Below, in pieces: positions 1-12,267 of a stretch of DNA of 64,000 nt. Under the pieces are notes generated by a model, which did not search any database, had not been told where the DNA came from, and saw only the letters and a list, made by a program, of their open reading frames with translations. Position 1 is the stretch's first letter. Each line of letters starts with the position of its first letter. A program made the translations under genes and the position numbers. Origin of the DNA: Candidatus Nitricoxidireducens bremensis (GTDB taxonomy: Bacteria; Pseudomonadota; Gammaproteobacteria; Burkholderiales; Rhodocyclaceae); assembly GCA_030247725.1 (NCBI GenBank), contig JAOTRT010000013.1, forward strand, positions 37,423 to 101,422, given 5' to 3'.

Positions 1-1
1 C

Positions 2-1528
2 TATCAGGCGCGCCTGGAACCGGTGGACATGATCGGCCGCATCACGGCCCTGATGAGCGAGAACCGCAGCCAGATCATGCTCGGCCTCCAGCACAATCCG
101 GCGAACCCCTTCGCCCGCCGCCACGACCATCCGATGACGGTCCATGGCGACGCCATCATCCGCAACCGGGACGAGATCACGGCCCTGGTGGACGCCCTCG
201 CCCAGCGGGAGGTGGGGGCGGCCGTCAAGCCGCTGCTGGAGCGCTACGCCGCGGCCCGCGGCATCTTCGTCAAGGAGGGCCTGGCGCCCGCCCGCGAGAA
301 GCTGCTGGCGGGGCAGTACGACGAGGCCAACGAAATCCTGCTGCAGACCCTGGACCCGGCCTACCAGAAGGCCGCCGCGGCGGCGCGGGAGGTGCAGGAC
401 GCCCTCAAGGCGGCGGCGCGCGAGGAGTATGCCGCCGCCCAGGCGCGCTACGAGACGATCCGCCTGGTCTCCGTCGGCGGCACGCTGCTGGCCCTGCTCC
501 TGGTGGCGGTGGCGGCCTGGAACCTGCTGCGTTCCATCGTGCGTCCGCTGAACCGCGTGATCGCCCATTTCGACCGCATTTCCCAGGGCGACCTCACCGA
601 TCCCATCGACATCGCCGGCCGCGACGAGGCGGGTCGTGTGCTGACCCAGCTGGCGGCCATGCAGGTGCATCTGAAGGTGATGCTCGACGAGATCGGCAAC
701 GCCGCCAAGGCCATCGAGTCCCAGACCATGCGCGTGGAATGGCAGACGGCCTCGGTCGCCGACCAGTCCGAGCAGCAGCGCGACCGGGTGGCCAGCGTGG
801 CGGCGGCGACGGAGGAATTCAGCCAGTCGGTGCGCGAGGTGGCGGCCTCGGCGGGCAGGACGGCCGGCGCCGCCGAGGAGGCCCAGGCCCAGGTGCACGC
901 GGCCCAGGCCAGCATGGAGCAGAGCAGCACCGCCACCGGCCGCGTGGTGGATGCCGTCCAGTCCTCCAGCCGCACCATCACCGACCTGGATCAGGCCATC
1001 GCCAAGATCGGCGGCATCACCCAGGTCATCAAGGAGATCGCCGACCAGACCAACCTGCTGGCCCTGAACGCCGCCATCGAGGCGGCGCGGGCCGGCGAGC
1101 AGGGGCGCGGTTTCGCCGTGGTGGCCGACGAGGTGCGCAAGCTCGCCGAGCGCACCTCGGCTTCCACCGCCGACATCAACGCCACCGTCGGCGAAATCCG
1201 CCAGGTCACCGACGCCACCGTCGCCGCCATGAACAACGCGGTGGTGGAGGTGGAAGAGGGCACCGGCATGATCCGCGACAGCGTCGCCGGCCTCGACCGC
1301 ATCACCGTCTCCAGCGCCGAGGTGACCGGCATGGCGCGCCACATTGCCGACGCCGCCCACGAGCAGGCGGTGGCCTCCGAGCAGGTGGCCGCCAACATGG
1401 AGCGCATCGCCGGCCTCATCGAGAGCAACCTGGACGCCGCCCAGGGCGCCAAGCAGGCCGCCGACGCCCTCAAGGGCACCGCCGCCGAGCTGCGCCGGGT
1501 GGTGGGCCAGTTCAAGGTCATCGCGTGA
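2..1528 (+). CDS. methyl-accepting chemotaxis protein, 5' end outside the window
   Basis: The reading frame is open to the left edge, so the N-terminus (first membrane segment and part of the sensor) is missing. What remains is the end of a periplasmic four-helix-bundle-like sensor, a membrane segment (about nt 456-540), a HAMP linker beginning at the VRPLNR stretch, and a long cytoplasmic coiled coil. The highly conserved hairpin tip is clear around nt 1030-1150 ([21 protein letters not shown], then [18 protein letters not shown]), which contacts CheA and CheW. The protein ends in GQFKVIA with no C-terminal pentapeptide tether for CheR/CheB, so adaptation probably relies on other receptors or on free CheR. 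The ligand cannot be told from the sequence. The gene lies 46 bases upstream of a diguanylate cyclase on the same strand and may be co-transcribed with it. Confidence 0.93.
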   Translation, partial: YQARLEPVDMIGRITALMSENRSQIMLGLQHNPANPFARRHDHPMTVHGDAIIRNRDEITALVDALAQREVGAAVKPLLERYAAARGIFVKEGLAPAREKLLAGQYDEANEILLQTLDPAYQKAAAAAREVQDALKAAAREEYAAAQARYETIRLVSVGGTLLALLLVAVAAWNLLRSIVRPLNRVIAHFDRISQGDLTDPIDIAGRDEAGRVLTQLAAMQVHLKVMLDEIGNAAKAIESQTMRVEWQTASVADQSEQQRDRVASVAAATEEFSQSVREVAASAGRTAGAAEEAQAQVHAAQASMEQSSTATGRVVDAVQSSSRTITDLDQAIAKIGGITQVIKEIADQTNLLALNAAIEAARAGEQGRGFAVVADEVRKLAERTSASTADINATVGEIRQVTDATVAAMNNAVVEVEEGTGMIRDSVAGLDRITVSSAEVTGMARHIADAAHEQAVASEQVAANMERIAGLIESNLDAAQGAKQAADALKGTAAELRRVVGQFKVIA

Positions 1529-1574
1529 CGGCGGCGCCGTACGCCGCGCGCACCGCAACCGGGGAAGGACAAGC

Positions 1575-3431
<1,857 letters not shown>

Positions 3432-3435
3432 CGGC

Positions 3436-6400
3436 TCAGGGCCGGCAATAGTTGCGGTAGGTGTTGCGGCCGGCCGCCTTGGCCTGGTACATGGCTTCGT
3501 CGGCGGCCTTGAGCACTTCCTCGGCGCTGGCGCCGTCGGCGGGAATGACGGCGATGCCGATGCTGGCGCCGATCTCCACCTGCTGGCCGTCGATGTCGAA
3601 GGGCCGGTCCACGGCGGCGAGGATTTTTTCGGCGACGTGGGCGGCGTCCTCGTGGCGGGAGGCGTCGGGCAGGATGACGGCGAACTCGTCGCCGGCCAGG
3701 CGGCCGAAGGTGTCGCTGGCGCGCATCTGGGCCCCCACGCGGTCGGCCACGGCCTTCAGCAGCTTGTCGCCGGCGGCATGGCCGAGGCGGTCGTTGACGG
3801 GCTTGAAGCGGTCCAGGTCGAAATACAGCAGGGCGCCGGGCCGTCCGCTGCGGCGCGCCTGGGCCAGGGCGACGGCGAGGCGGTCGAAGAACAGGTTGCG
3901 GTTGGGCAGGCCGGTGAGGGAATCGTAGTTCGCCATGTGCTCGATGCGCGCCTCGTTGGCCTTGCGCTCGCTGATGTCCTCGATGATGGCGACGTAGTGG
4001 CTCACCTTGCCGTTGGCGTCCTGCAGCGGCGTGATGACCTGGTTGATGATGTAGCGGCTGCCGTCCGGCCGGCGGTTGACGACCTCGCCGCGCCAGACCT
4101 TGCCGGAACGGACCGTGGCCCAGAGATCGTCGTAGAAGGCCGGGTCGTGCTCGCCCGAGCGGAACAACTGGGGCGTCTTGCCGACCACGTCGGCGGTGGC
4201 GTAGCCGGAGAGGCGGTTGAAGGCCTGGTTGCACCAGAGGATGCGGCCGTCGCCGTCGGTGATGAAGACGGCGTTGCCGGTGCTGGCGAGGGCGGTTTCC
4301 AGCAGGGTCAGCCATTCCTGCTGCAGGGCCGATTCGAGGGAGACGGCGAGGCGGCCGGCGACGGCCGTCAGGCGCGGCGGGATGTCCGCCCGGTCGAAGG
4401 CGTCGCCCTGGCGGGCATACAGGGCCAGCACGCCCCAGGATTCGCTGCGCAGCATCAAGGGCAGCATCAGGGAGACGGCGATGCCGGCACCGCGGGCGGC
4501 GCCGCGGCAGGCGGCGCATTCGGGGGCGTCGACGGCGGTCTTCTGCAGGTGGCGTTCCCGCAGGGCGATGCCCGCCGGCTGGCAGCAGTCCGGTGCGCCG
4601 CGCCAGCGCCGGCAGTTCTGCCGGACGGCGGCGAGGAACTCCTGGTTCTCGCCGGCGGCGGCGACGGCGGCGATGCTGCCGTCCTGCTCGGCGCGGCCGA
4701 TCCAGGCGGCGTCCAGGTCGAAGAGGGGGCATATCTCCTCGCAGAACATCTGGGCGATGGAGTCCAGATTCATGTGCCACTTGAGCAGCATCAGGTCGAG
4801 GCGGTGGAACAGGGCGTCGATCCGCTCGTTGCGTTCCTCCTCGGTGACATCCTTGGCGTAGAGGGCGACGCTGTCCACCTGGCCTTCCCGGTTCGTGACC
4901 GGGAACATGCTGAGATCAAAGCGCATGGTGCCGCGCTGGTCCCGCGCATGCAGCGGCTCGCGGCCGGCGACCACTTGTTGCAGCAGGTGGCGCCGGCTTT
5001 CCGCCAGTTCCGGCGGCAGGAAATCGAAGAAGTTGCGCTCGGTCATCGCCTCCGGCGTCAGGGCGAAGCGGCGGGCGCCGACGACGTTGATGGCGAGGAT
5101 GGTGCCCCGCGGGTCGAGCAGCATCGTCGATTCGCTGCTGGCGTCCAGCAGGGCGCGGGTGCGCGCGTCGTGCTCGCGCAGGTCGTTCTCGCTGCGCTTG
5201 CGTCCGCTGATGTCCTGGATGACGCCGACGAGCCGCAGGGGCGCGCCGTCGACCCCGTAGGAGAACTCGCCCATGCCGTGCACCCAGCGTTCGACGCCGT
5301 CGGCGCGGACGATGCGGTATTCCCGGCTGAAGCGGCTGCGATTGGCCATGCAGTCGTTGAGGTAGCGCTGCATGGACTCCCGTTCCTGGGGATGGACCAG
5401 TTGCAGCCAGCCCGCCAGATCGCGCGGGTAATCCGCGGCGATGCCGAAGATCTCATCGAGTACTTCTGAGCTTTCCCAGCGGTCGTTGCGGATGTCGTAG
5501 CCGTAGCTGCCGATGCGGCCGATCTCCTGGGCCTCCCGCAGCAGGCGTTCGCTCTGCTGCAGGGCCAGTTCGGCACCCCGGCTGGCCGTGATGTCCTGGT
5601 TCGAACCGCGCCGGCCCAGGGGGGCGCCGTCGTCGGCGAGGACTTCCCGGCAGATGTGGCGTATCCAGCGCACGTCGCCGCGCTTGCCGACGATGCGGTA
5701 TTCCTCGACGGGATGGGCGCTGTCGGCGGGGTGTTCGAGATGAGCGTCCCAGCGGGCCCGGTCCTCGGGATGGACGATCCGGTCCAGCAGGTCCGGGTCG
5801 GCCTGGAACTCGGCGACCGAGTAACCCGTGATGGCTTCGCAGACGGGAGACAGGTAGTGGAAGCGGCGCCGGTCGGCGCTACGCCAATAGACCCAGTCGT
5901 CGGAGAACTCGGTGACGGTCTGGAACATTTGGCGGGACTCGGAAAGCTCGGCCACGAGCCCCAGCTGATGGCGCCAGGTGCGCAGCAGGACCCGGCCGAT
6001 GCCCAGGGACGAAGCGACGATGGCCAGCAGCAGGACCAGGGTCGTCAGGGATTCGCGCCGCCAGTCGGCCAGGTATTCCTCCGAGGCCAGGGTGACGATG
6101 GCGTACAGGGGCAGGTCGCCGATGCGCCGGAAGCTGGCGGTGCGCTCGCGGCTATCGAGGGGATTGACGGCGGTATAGGTGGCGGCGGTGCGGCCCTCGG
6201 CCACGTAGTCCTTGATGGTGCGCGAAACGCTCTTGTCGCCGATCCTGGCACCGATGCCCTCCAGTTCCGGCACCCGCACGATGAGGCCCATTTCCGCATC
6301 GCGCAGGCCGACGCCGCCGTTCCTGCCGACGTCGATCTGCCCGAACATGGCCGCGATGGTCTCCAGGCGCACGGAGGCGAAGACGATGCCGGCGAAGCTG

Positions 6401-6969
6401 CCGTCCCGGTGCTCCAGGCGGCGGGAGAAGTTCAGCACCCAGGTCTTGTTGACGCGTCCCAGGTGGGGGCTGGAGACGACGAGTCCCGCGCCGGACTCGT
6501 CGCGGGCGCGGATGAAATAGTCCCGATCCGAGTTGTTGATGGCCGGCGAGGCGTTCTCGCCGAGGATCACGCGGCCCGCGGCATCCGAGATGCGCAGCGA
6601 GTTGACGCCATGCATGCGTTCGCGCTGGCGGGCGAGGAACTCGTTCATGCGCCGGGCATCCCCCTTGCCGGCCAGATAGCCTTTCTCGGCTTCGTCCTTG
6701 GCGGCCAGCAGGGCGATATCGATGCGCTCGACGAGGCCGGCGAGGTTCTGCTCGACCACCGTCGCCAGGTTGCGCGTCGTCGTCTCGGCATGGGCGACGG
6801 CCTTGCGGCGGCTGTCCAGGATGGACAGGGTGCCGAGGGCGATGGCGAGCAGGTTGAGGAGGAGCAGGGCGGCGATCAGCCGCGCCGAAAAACGCGTCTT
6901 CGCCGCCGGGTTGGCGGCATGGGGACCGGATTGTGCTGGCTTAGCCATGGGGCGGGGACTGGGACGCAT
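3436..6969 (-). CDS. multi-sensor diguanylate cyclase (dCache - three PAS - GAF - PAS - GGDEF)
   Basis: A 1177-residue protein. The N-terminus has a membrane segment (about 28-50), followed by a double-cache periplasmic domain, a second membrane segment (about 300-325), three PAS domains (about 340-720), a GAF domain (about 725-880), a fourth PAS domain (about 885-1005) and a C-terminal GGDEF domain. The GGDEF signature reads AGDEF, a variant found in cyclases reported as active, so c-di-GMP synthesis is likely but not certain. The GAF domain has an unusual set of clustered cysteines (NC, DCC, C-A-A-C) near residues 783-820. There is no EAL domain. ATG 6969 is used; an in-frame ATG at 6948 is an alternative. 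The 5' leader contains a riboswitch-like structure described separately, suggesting feedback by a small molecule. Confidence 0.9.
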   Translation of the reverse strand: MRPSPRPMAKPAQSGPHAANPAAKTRFSARLIAALLLLNLLAIALGTLSILDSRRKAVAHAETTTRNLATVVEQNLAGLVERIDIALLAAKDEAEKGYLAGKGDARRMNEFLARQRERMHGVNSLRISDAAGRVILGENASPAINNSDRDYFIRARDESGAGLVVSSPHLGRVNKTWVLNFSRRLEHRDGSFAGIVFASVRLETIAAMFGQIDVGRNGGVGLRDAEMGLIVRVPELEGIGARIGDKSVSRTIKDYVAEGRTAATYTAVNPLDSRERTASFRRIGDLPLYAIVTLASEEYLADWRRESLTTLVLLLAIVASSLGIGRVLLRTWRHQLGLVAELSESRQMFQTVTEFSDDWVYWRSADRRRFHYLSPVCEAITGYSVAEFQADPDLLDRIVHPEDRARWDAHLEHPADSAHPVEEYRIVGKRGDVRWIRHICREVLADDGAPLGRRGSNQDITASRGAELALQQSERLLREAQEIGRIGSYGYDIRNDRWESSEVLDEIFGIAADYPRDLAGWLQLVHPQERESMQRYLNDCMANRSRFSREYRIVRADGVERWVHGMGEFSYGVDGAPLRLVGVIQDISGRKRSENDLREHDARTRALLDASSESTMLLDPRGTILAINVVGARRFALTPEAMTERNFFDFLPPELAESRRHLLQQVVAGREPLHARDQRGTMRFDLSMFPVTNREGQVDSVALYAKDVTEEERNERIDALFHRLDLMLLKWHMNLDSIAQMFCEEICPLFDLDAAWIGRAEQDGSIAAVAAAGENQEFLAAVRQNCRRWRGAPDCCQPAGIALRERHLQKTAVDAPECAACRGAARGAGIAVSLMLPLMLRSESWGVLALYARQGDAFDRADIPPRLTAVAGRLAVSLESALQQEWLTLLETALASTGNAVFITDGDGRILWCNQAFNRLSGYATADVVGKTPQLFRSGEHDPAFYDDLWATVRSGKVWRGEVVNRRPDGSRYIINQVITPLQDANGKVSHYVAIIEDISERKANEARIEHMANYDSLTGLPNRNLFFDRLAVALAQARRSGRPGALLYFDLDRFKPVNDRLGHAAGDKLLKAVADRVGAQMRASDTFGRLAGDEFAVILPDASRHEDAAHVAEKILAAVDRPFDIDGQQVEIGASIGIAVIPADGASAEEVLKAADEAMYQAKAAGRNTYRNYCRP

Positions 6970-6987
6970 GGTCGTTGTTCGTTCCCG

Positions 6988-7067
6988 GCGGGTCCTCGAT
7001 CCTGGGTGTGCTCACCGGTAGATCGGACCTTTGCGTCCTCGCGCTTTCGCGCCAGGTAGCCCTTGGC
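6988..7067 (-). promoter_or_regulatory. candidate c-di-GMP-I (GEMM)-like riboswitch leader
   Basis: On the minus strand, just before the 1177-residue GGDEF gene, the leader reads GGGCTACCT, then a GCGC-GAAA-GCGC hairpin, then AGGACGCAAAGG. A second, longer hairpin follows: GGTCC-GATC pairs with GATC-GA-GGACC around an inner GGTG-AGCA-CACC stem. The GNRA-capped hairpin flanked by an ACC side and GGACGCAAAG is the hallmark of the c-di-GMP-I aptamer. The 5' segment CTACC differs from the usual CAAACC. The aptamer ends about 20 bases before ATG 6969, next to the weak ribosome-binding region (GGGAACG), so translational control is the simplest model. No U-rich terminator is visible. This is structural pattern matching by eye. 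Confidence 0.45.
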
Positions 7068-7206
7068 GGGGTTATGCCTTTAGTAGTGAGCCGATGGTAA
7101 TGGAATACGCCGGGGATGGGAAGATGGAATGGTCAAGTCCTGGAAGGGTAGCGCCGGTGGCCGGAACCGTACTGTCGGTCACCGGCTGCTCGCCCCGGGG
7201 GGAGGC

Positions 7207-7902
7207 TCAGAAGAGCCGGTCGGGTGTCAGCCGCAGGCCGATGGAAATCCACTGGCCGCCGCGGGGGGCGGATAACTGGCGGCCCACCGTGGCGTCGATC
7301 TGCACCCGCTCCGGCACGATGAAGATGCGGGCGCCGGTCTGCCAGTAGGGCTTGCCGCGGTTGTCGCCGAAGGTTTCGGCGATGGCGCTGATGCGGGAAC
7401 CCAGGACATATTCGCCGCCGAGGCCCCAGGTGGCGTTGTCGCGCCGCGTCGCCTTGTCCCGCAGCCAACCCAGGTTGGCGTGCGCGACGACCCGGTCGGC
7501 GAGGAAGGAGGCCGACACCGGCACATAGGCGTAGGTGTTGCCGAGCAGGTTGGGACCCGGATTCACCTCCGGGTGGCGCACGGTGCCGACGGCCAGGCCC
7601 CAGCCCCAGCCGTCGGTCTCCAGGGGCTTGAAGAGGGTCTTGAGCTGGAGCACCTGGTCCTGGGAAGCCGGCGCCTCGTCGTAGCGGGCCCAGCCGCCGC
7701 CGACGGTGAGTTCCAGGTTGCCGCCCGGATTGCAGGCGGGCAAGGCCCAAGTCTCGCGGCTTTGCGGATAGACGCGCACCCAGCTTTCCAGCTGGCAGCT
7801 GCCCGCCGTGGTGAGGCGGGCGTCGTCGGTGACGAAGGGGCGAGCGGCCCAGGTGGGCAGGGCGAGGACGGCCAGCAGGGGGGCGAGGGCGGGCAGGCGC
7901 AT
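7207..7902 (-). CDS. conserved exported protein, probable outer-membrane beta-barrel
   Basis: 231 residues with a clear cleavable signal peptide (MRLPALAPLLAVLALPTWAA). The mature part begins RPFVTDDARLTTAGSC and alternates aromatic and polar residues in short strands (for example LELTVGGGWARYDE, GWGWGLAVGTVRH), ending in a hydrophobic/aromatic RLF. This fits a small outer-membrane barrel of the kind seen in uncharacterised betaproteobacterial proteins beginning RPFVTDDA. Two cysteines in the N-terminal part could form a disulfide. No substrate can be named. It lies downstream of etfD on the same strand, 34 bases away, and could be read through from it. Confidence 0.7.
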   Translation of the reverse strand: MRLPALAPLLAVLALPTWAARPFVTDDARLTTAGSCQLESWVRVYPQSRETWALPACNPGGNLELTVGGGWARYDEAPASQDQVLQLKTLFKPLETDGWGWGLAVGTVRHPEVNPGPNLLGNTYAYVPVSASFLADRVVAHANLGWLRDKATRRDNATWGLGGEYVLGSRISAIAETFGDNRGKPYWQTGARIFIVPERVQIDATVGRQLSAPRGGQWISIGLRLTPDRLF

Positions 7903-7936
7903 GGGGCGAGGCTAGCGCCGCGCCGTGACGGCGCCG

Positions 7937-9568
7937 TTACATCTGCTGGTAGATCGGCCCCTCGCCGCCCTGGGGCGTGACCCAGTCGATGTTCTGGGTC
8001 GGGTCCTTGATGTCGCAGGTCTTGCAGTGCACGCAGTTCTGGGCGTTGATCTGCAGGCGCGGGTTGCCGCCGTCGTCGTCGCGAAGGATCTCGTAGACGC
8101 CGGCCGGGCAGTAGCGCTGCTCGGGGGCGTCGTAGAGGGCCAGGTTGGTGGCGATGGGCACCGCGGCGTCCTTGAGGCGCAGGTGGCAGGGCTGCTCTTC
8201 CTCGTGGTTGGTGTTGGACAGGAACACCGAGGAGAGGCGGTCGAAGGTCAGCACGCCGTCGGGCTTGGGGTATTGGATCGGCGTGCATTCCGAGGCGCGC
8301 CTGAGTTTCGTGTGGTCGGCCGTGAGGCGCAGGGTCCACGGGGCCTTGCCGCGGAAGAGCTGCTGGTCGATGCCGAACAGCAGGGAGCCGAGGTACAGGC
8401 CCTTGGCCATGAGGGGCTTGAAGTTGCGGGCCGTGTGGAGCTCCTCGTAGAGCCAGGAGGCGCGGAACTTCTCCGGATAGGCCACCAGTTCGTCCTGGGC
8501 GCGGCCAGCGGCCAGGGCCTCGGCGGCGGCTTCGGCGGCCAGCATGCCGGTCTTGATGGCGGCGTGGCTGCCCTTGATGCGGGAGGCGACGAGGAAGCCG
8601 GCATCGTCGCCGATGAGGGCGCCGCCGGGGAAGATCAACTTGGGCAGGGCTTGCAGGCCGCCGGCCGTCAGGGCCCGGGCGCCATAGGCGATGCGCTTGC
8701 CGCCTTCGAGCATGGCCCGCAGCTGCGGATGGGTCTTGAGGCGCTGCATCTCCTCGAAGGGCGACAGGTAGGGGTTGCTGTAGCCGGCGCCGACGACGAG
8801 GCCGATGGACACCAGGTTGTCGTCGAAGTGGTAGCAGAAGGAGCCGCCGTAGGTGTCCGGGTCCAGGGGCCAGCCGGCCGTGTGCATGACCATGCCCTTG
8901 ACGTGCTGCTCGGGCTTGACCTCCCAGAGTTCCTTGATGCCGATGCCGTAGACCTGCGGGTCGGCGCCCTTGCGCAATTCGTACTTCGCTTCGAGCTGCT
9001 TGCCCAGGTGGCCGCGGCAGCCTTCGGCGAACAGGGTGTACTTGCCGCGCAGTTCCATGCCGGGCTGGTAGGCGTCGGTGGGCTGGCCGTCGCGGCCCAC
9101 GCCCATGTCGCCGGTGACGATGCCGAGGACGCGATTCTGGTCGTCGTAGAGGACTTCGGCGCCGGCGAAGCCGGGGTAGATCTCGACGCCGAGGGCTTCC
9201 GCCTGGGCGCCGAGCCAGCGGCAGACGGCGCCCAGGCTGACGATGTAGTTGCCGTGGTTGACGAAGCAGCCGGGCAGCAGGAAGTTGGGGAAACGGGTGC
9301 CGCCGGTGGCCGACAGCATGACGAAGCGGTCCTCGGTGACCGGCGTGTCGAGGGGGGCGTCCTTTTCCTTCCAGTCGGGGATCAGTTCATTCAGGGCGCG
9401 CGGGTCCATGACGGCGCCGGAGAGGATGTGGGCGCCGATCTCCGAGCCCTTGTCGATGAGACAGACGGACAGGCCGGCATCGATCTGCTTGAGGCGGATC
9501 GCCGCGGAGAGACCGGCCGGACCGCCACCCACAACGACGACGTCGAACTCCATCGCTTCGCGTTCCAT
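7937..9568 (-). CDS. etfD: electron transfer flavoprotein-ubiquinone oxidoreductase
   Basis: 543 residues. ETF-QO passes electrons from reduced ETF (acyl-CoA and amino-acid dehydrogenases) to the membrane quinone pool. The N-terminal Rossmann motif VVVGGGPAGLSAA binds FAD. The C-terminal ferredoxin-like module has the 4Fe-4S ligands in NCVHCKTCDIKDP, followed by the conserved IDWVTPQGGEGPIYQQM end typical of the family. Length is usual for bacterial ETF-QO. ATG 9568 is preceded by AGGGGAG at suitable spacing; an internal ATG at 9553 is less well supported. It is divergent from a thioesterase and acetoacetyl-CoA synthetase, which suits fatty-acid or storage-polymer oxidation. Confidence 0.96.
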   Translation of the reverse strand: MEREAMEFDVVVVGGGPAGLSAAIRLKQIDAGLSVCLIDKGSEIGAHILSGAVMDPRALNELIPDWKEKDAPLDTPVTEDRFVMLSATGGTRFPNFLLPGCFVNHGNYIVSLGAVCRWLGAQAEALGVEIYPGFAGAEVLYDDQNRVLGIVTGDMGVGRDGQPTDAYQPGMELRGKYTLFAEGCRGHLGKQLEAKYELRKGADPQVYGIGIKELWEVKPEQHVKGMVMHTAGWPLDPDTYGGSFCYHFDDNLVSIGLVVGAGYSNPYLSPFEEMQRLKTHPQLRAMLEGGKRIAYGARALTAGGLQALPKLIFPGGALIGDDAGFLVASRIKGSHAAIKTGMLAAEAAAEALAAGRAQDELVAYPEKFRASWLYEELHTARNFKPLMAKGLYLGSLLFGIDQQLFRGKAPWTLRLTADHTKLRRASECTPIQYPKPDGVLTFDRLSSVFLSNTNHEEEQPCHLRLKDAAVPIATNLALYDAPEQRYCPAGVYEILRDDDGGNPRLQINAQNCVHCKTCDIKDPTQNIDWVTPQGGEGPIYQQM

Positions 9569-9608
9569 GCCTTGGCTCCCCTGGTATCAGCAACTTGGAT
9601 CGCCGCAT

Positions 9609-9614
9609 TATAAT
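9609..9614. promoter_or_regulatory. TATAAT -10 box in the etfD/thioesterase divergent gap
   Basis: The gap between etfD and the thioesterase contains ATTATAAT, which is its own reverse complement and so gives a perfect TATAAT on both strands. No convincing -35 box is seen on either side at 16-18 bases. It may serve one or both divergent genes. Confidence 0.3.
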
Positions 9615-9641
9615 TGCCTGATACTTTTGGAACTGTCACCC

Positions 9642-10055
9642 GTGGAACACTTTCGCAAGCTGATGCTGACCAGCATCATTCCCATCCGCTGGGGCGACAT
9701 GGACGCCCTCGGCCACGTGAACAACACGGTCTATTTCCGCTACATGGAGCAGGCCCGCGTCGAGTGGCTGGAGCAGATGGGCTTTCCCATCGACATGCGG
9801 CGCGAGGAGGCGGTGGTGGTGGTCAACGCCAGCTGCACCTTCCTCGTGGCGCTGACCTATCCCGGTACCGTCGAGTGCCGCCTGTTCTTCGTCGGCAAGC
9901 CCGGCCGCAGCAGCCTGGAAACCCGCTACGAACTGCGCAAGGTCGGCGAGGACGTGCTGTATGCCGAAGGTGCCGCCAAGATGGTCTGGATGAATCCGGC
10001 CACGGGCAAGTCCGTTCCCCTGCCGCAATCCATCCTCGACGCCGTCGCCCCCTGA
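9642..10055 (+). CDS. acyl-CoA thioesterase, 4HBT (hot-dog fold) family
   Basis: 137 residues from GTG 9642. The motif [28 protein letters not shown] is the classic 4-hydroxybenzoyl-CoA thioesterase signature, with the catalytic Asp in the [11 protein letters not shown] loop. These small enzymes act as hot-dog tetramers and hydrolyse acyl-CoA thioesters in the cytoplasm; the chain length is not readable from sequence. GTG 9642 is chosen because GGAA lies nine bases upstream and because relatives carry about ten residues before the first strand. ATG 9663 would leave only five. It is followed after 23 bases by acetoacetyl-CoA synthetase on the same strand. Confidence 0.85.
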   Translation: MEHFRKLMLTSIIPIRWGDMDALGHVNNTVYFRYMEQARVEWLEQMGFPIDMRREEAVVVVNASCTFLVALTYPGTVECRLFFVGKPGRSSLETRYELRKVGEDVLYAEGAAKMVWMNPATGKSVPLPQSILDAVAP

Positions 10056-10078
10056 TTTCCCACTGGAGCCTCTCCGCC

Positions 10079-12049
<1,971 letters not shown>

Positions 12050-12159
12050 AACGGGCGGTGCCGCGGCCGGCGGCGGCATCCGTGCGGCCTTAGGCTTCCC
12101 CGTACGGCCGCCGCTTCTCCATTCCAGAACTGCCGTCCGCAGGGGGAGATGTCGTTCTA

Positions 12160-12171
12160 GTCCAATTGGAC
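12160..12171. promoter_or_regulatory. 12-bp perfect palindrome upstream of GGDEF gene
   Basis: GTCCAATTGGAC is fully self-complementary and lies about 100 bases before the next gene, in the 218-base gap after acetoacetyl-CoA synthetase. It could be an operator for an unknown dimeric regulator. Nothing else in the gap is convincing. Confidence 0.25.
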
Positions 12172-12267
12172 AGGGCGGTTTGCCAGTAAGTTTTCCGAAA
12201 GCTTGACGGCATATGGTGGCCGACGAAATAACCGACTTCGTCGAAGCACAACCCTCGTCCCGTGCTT

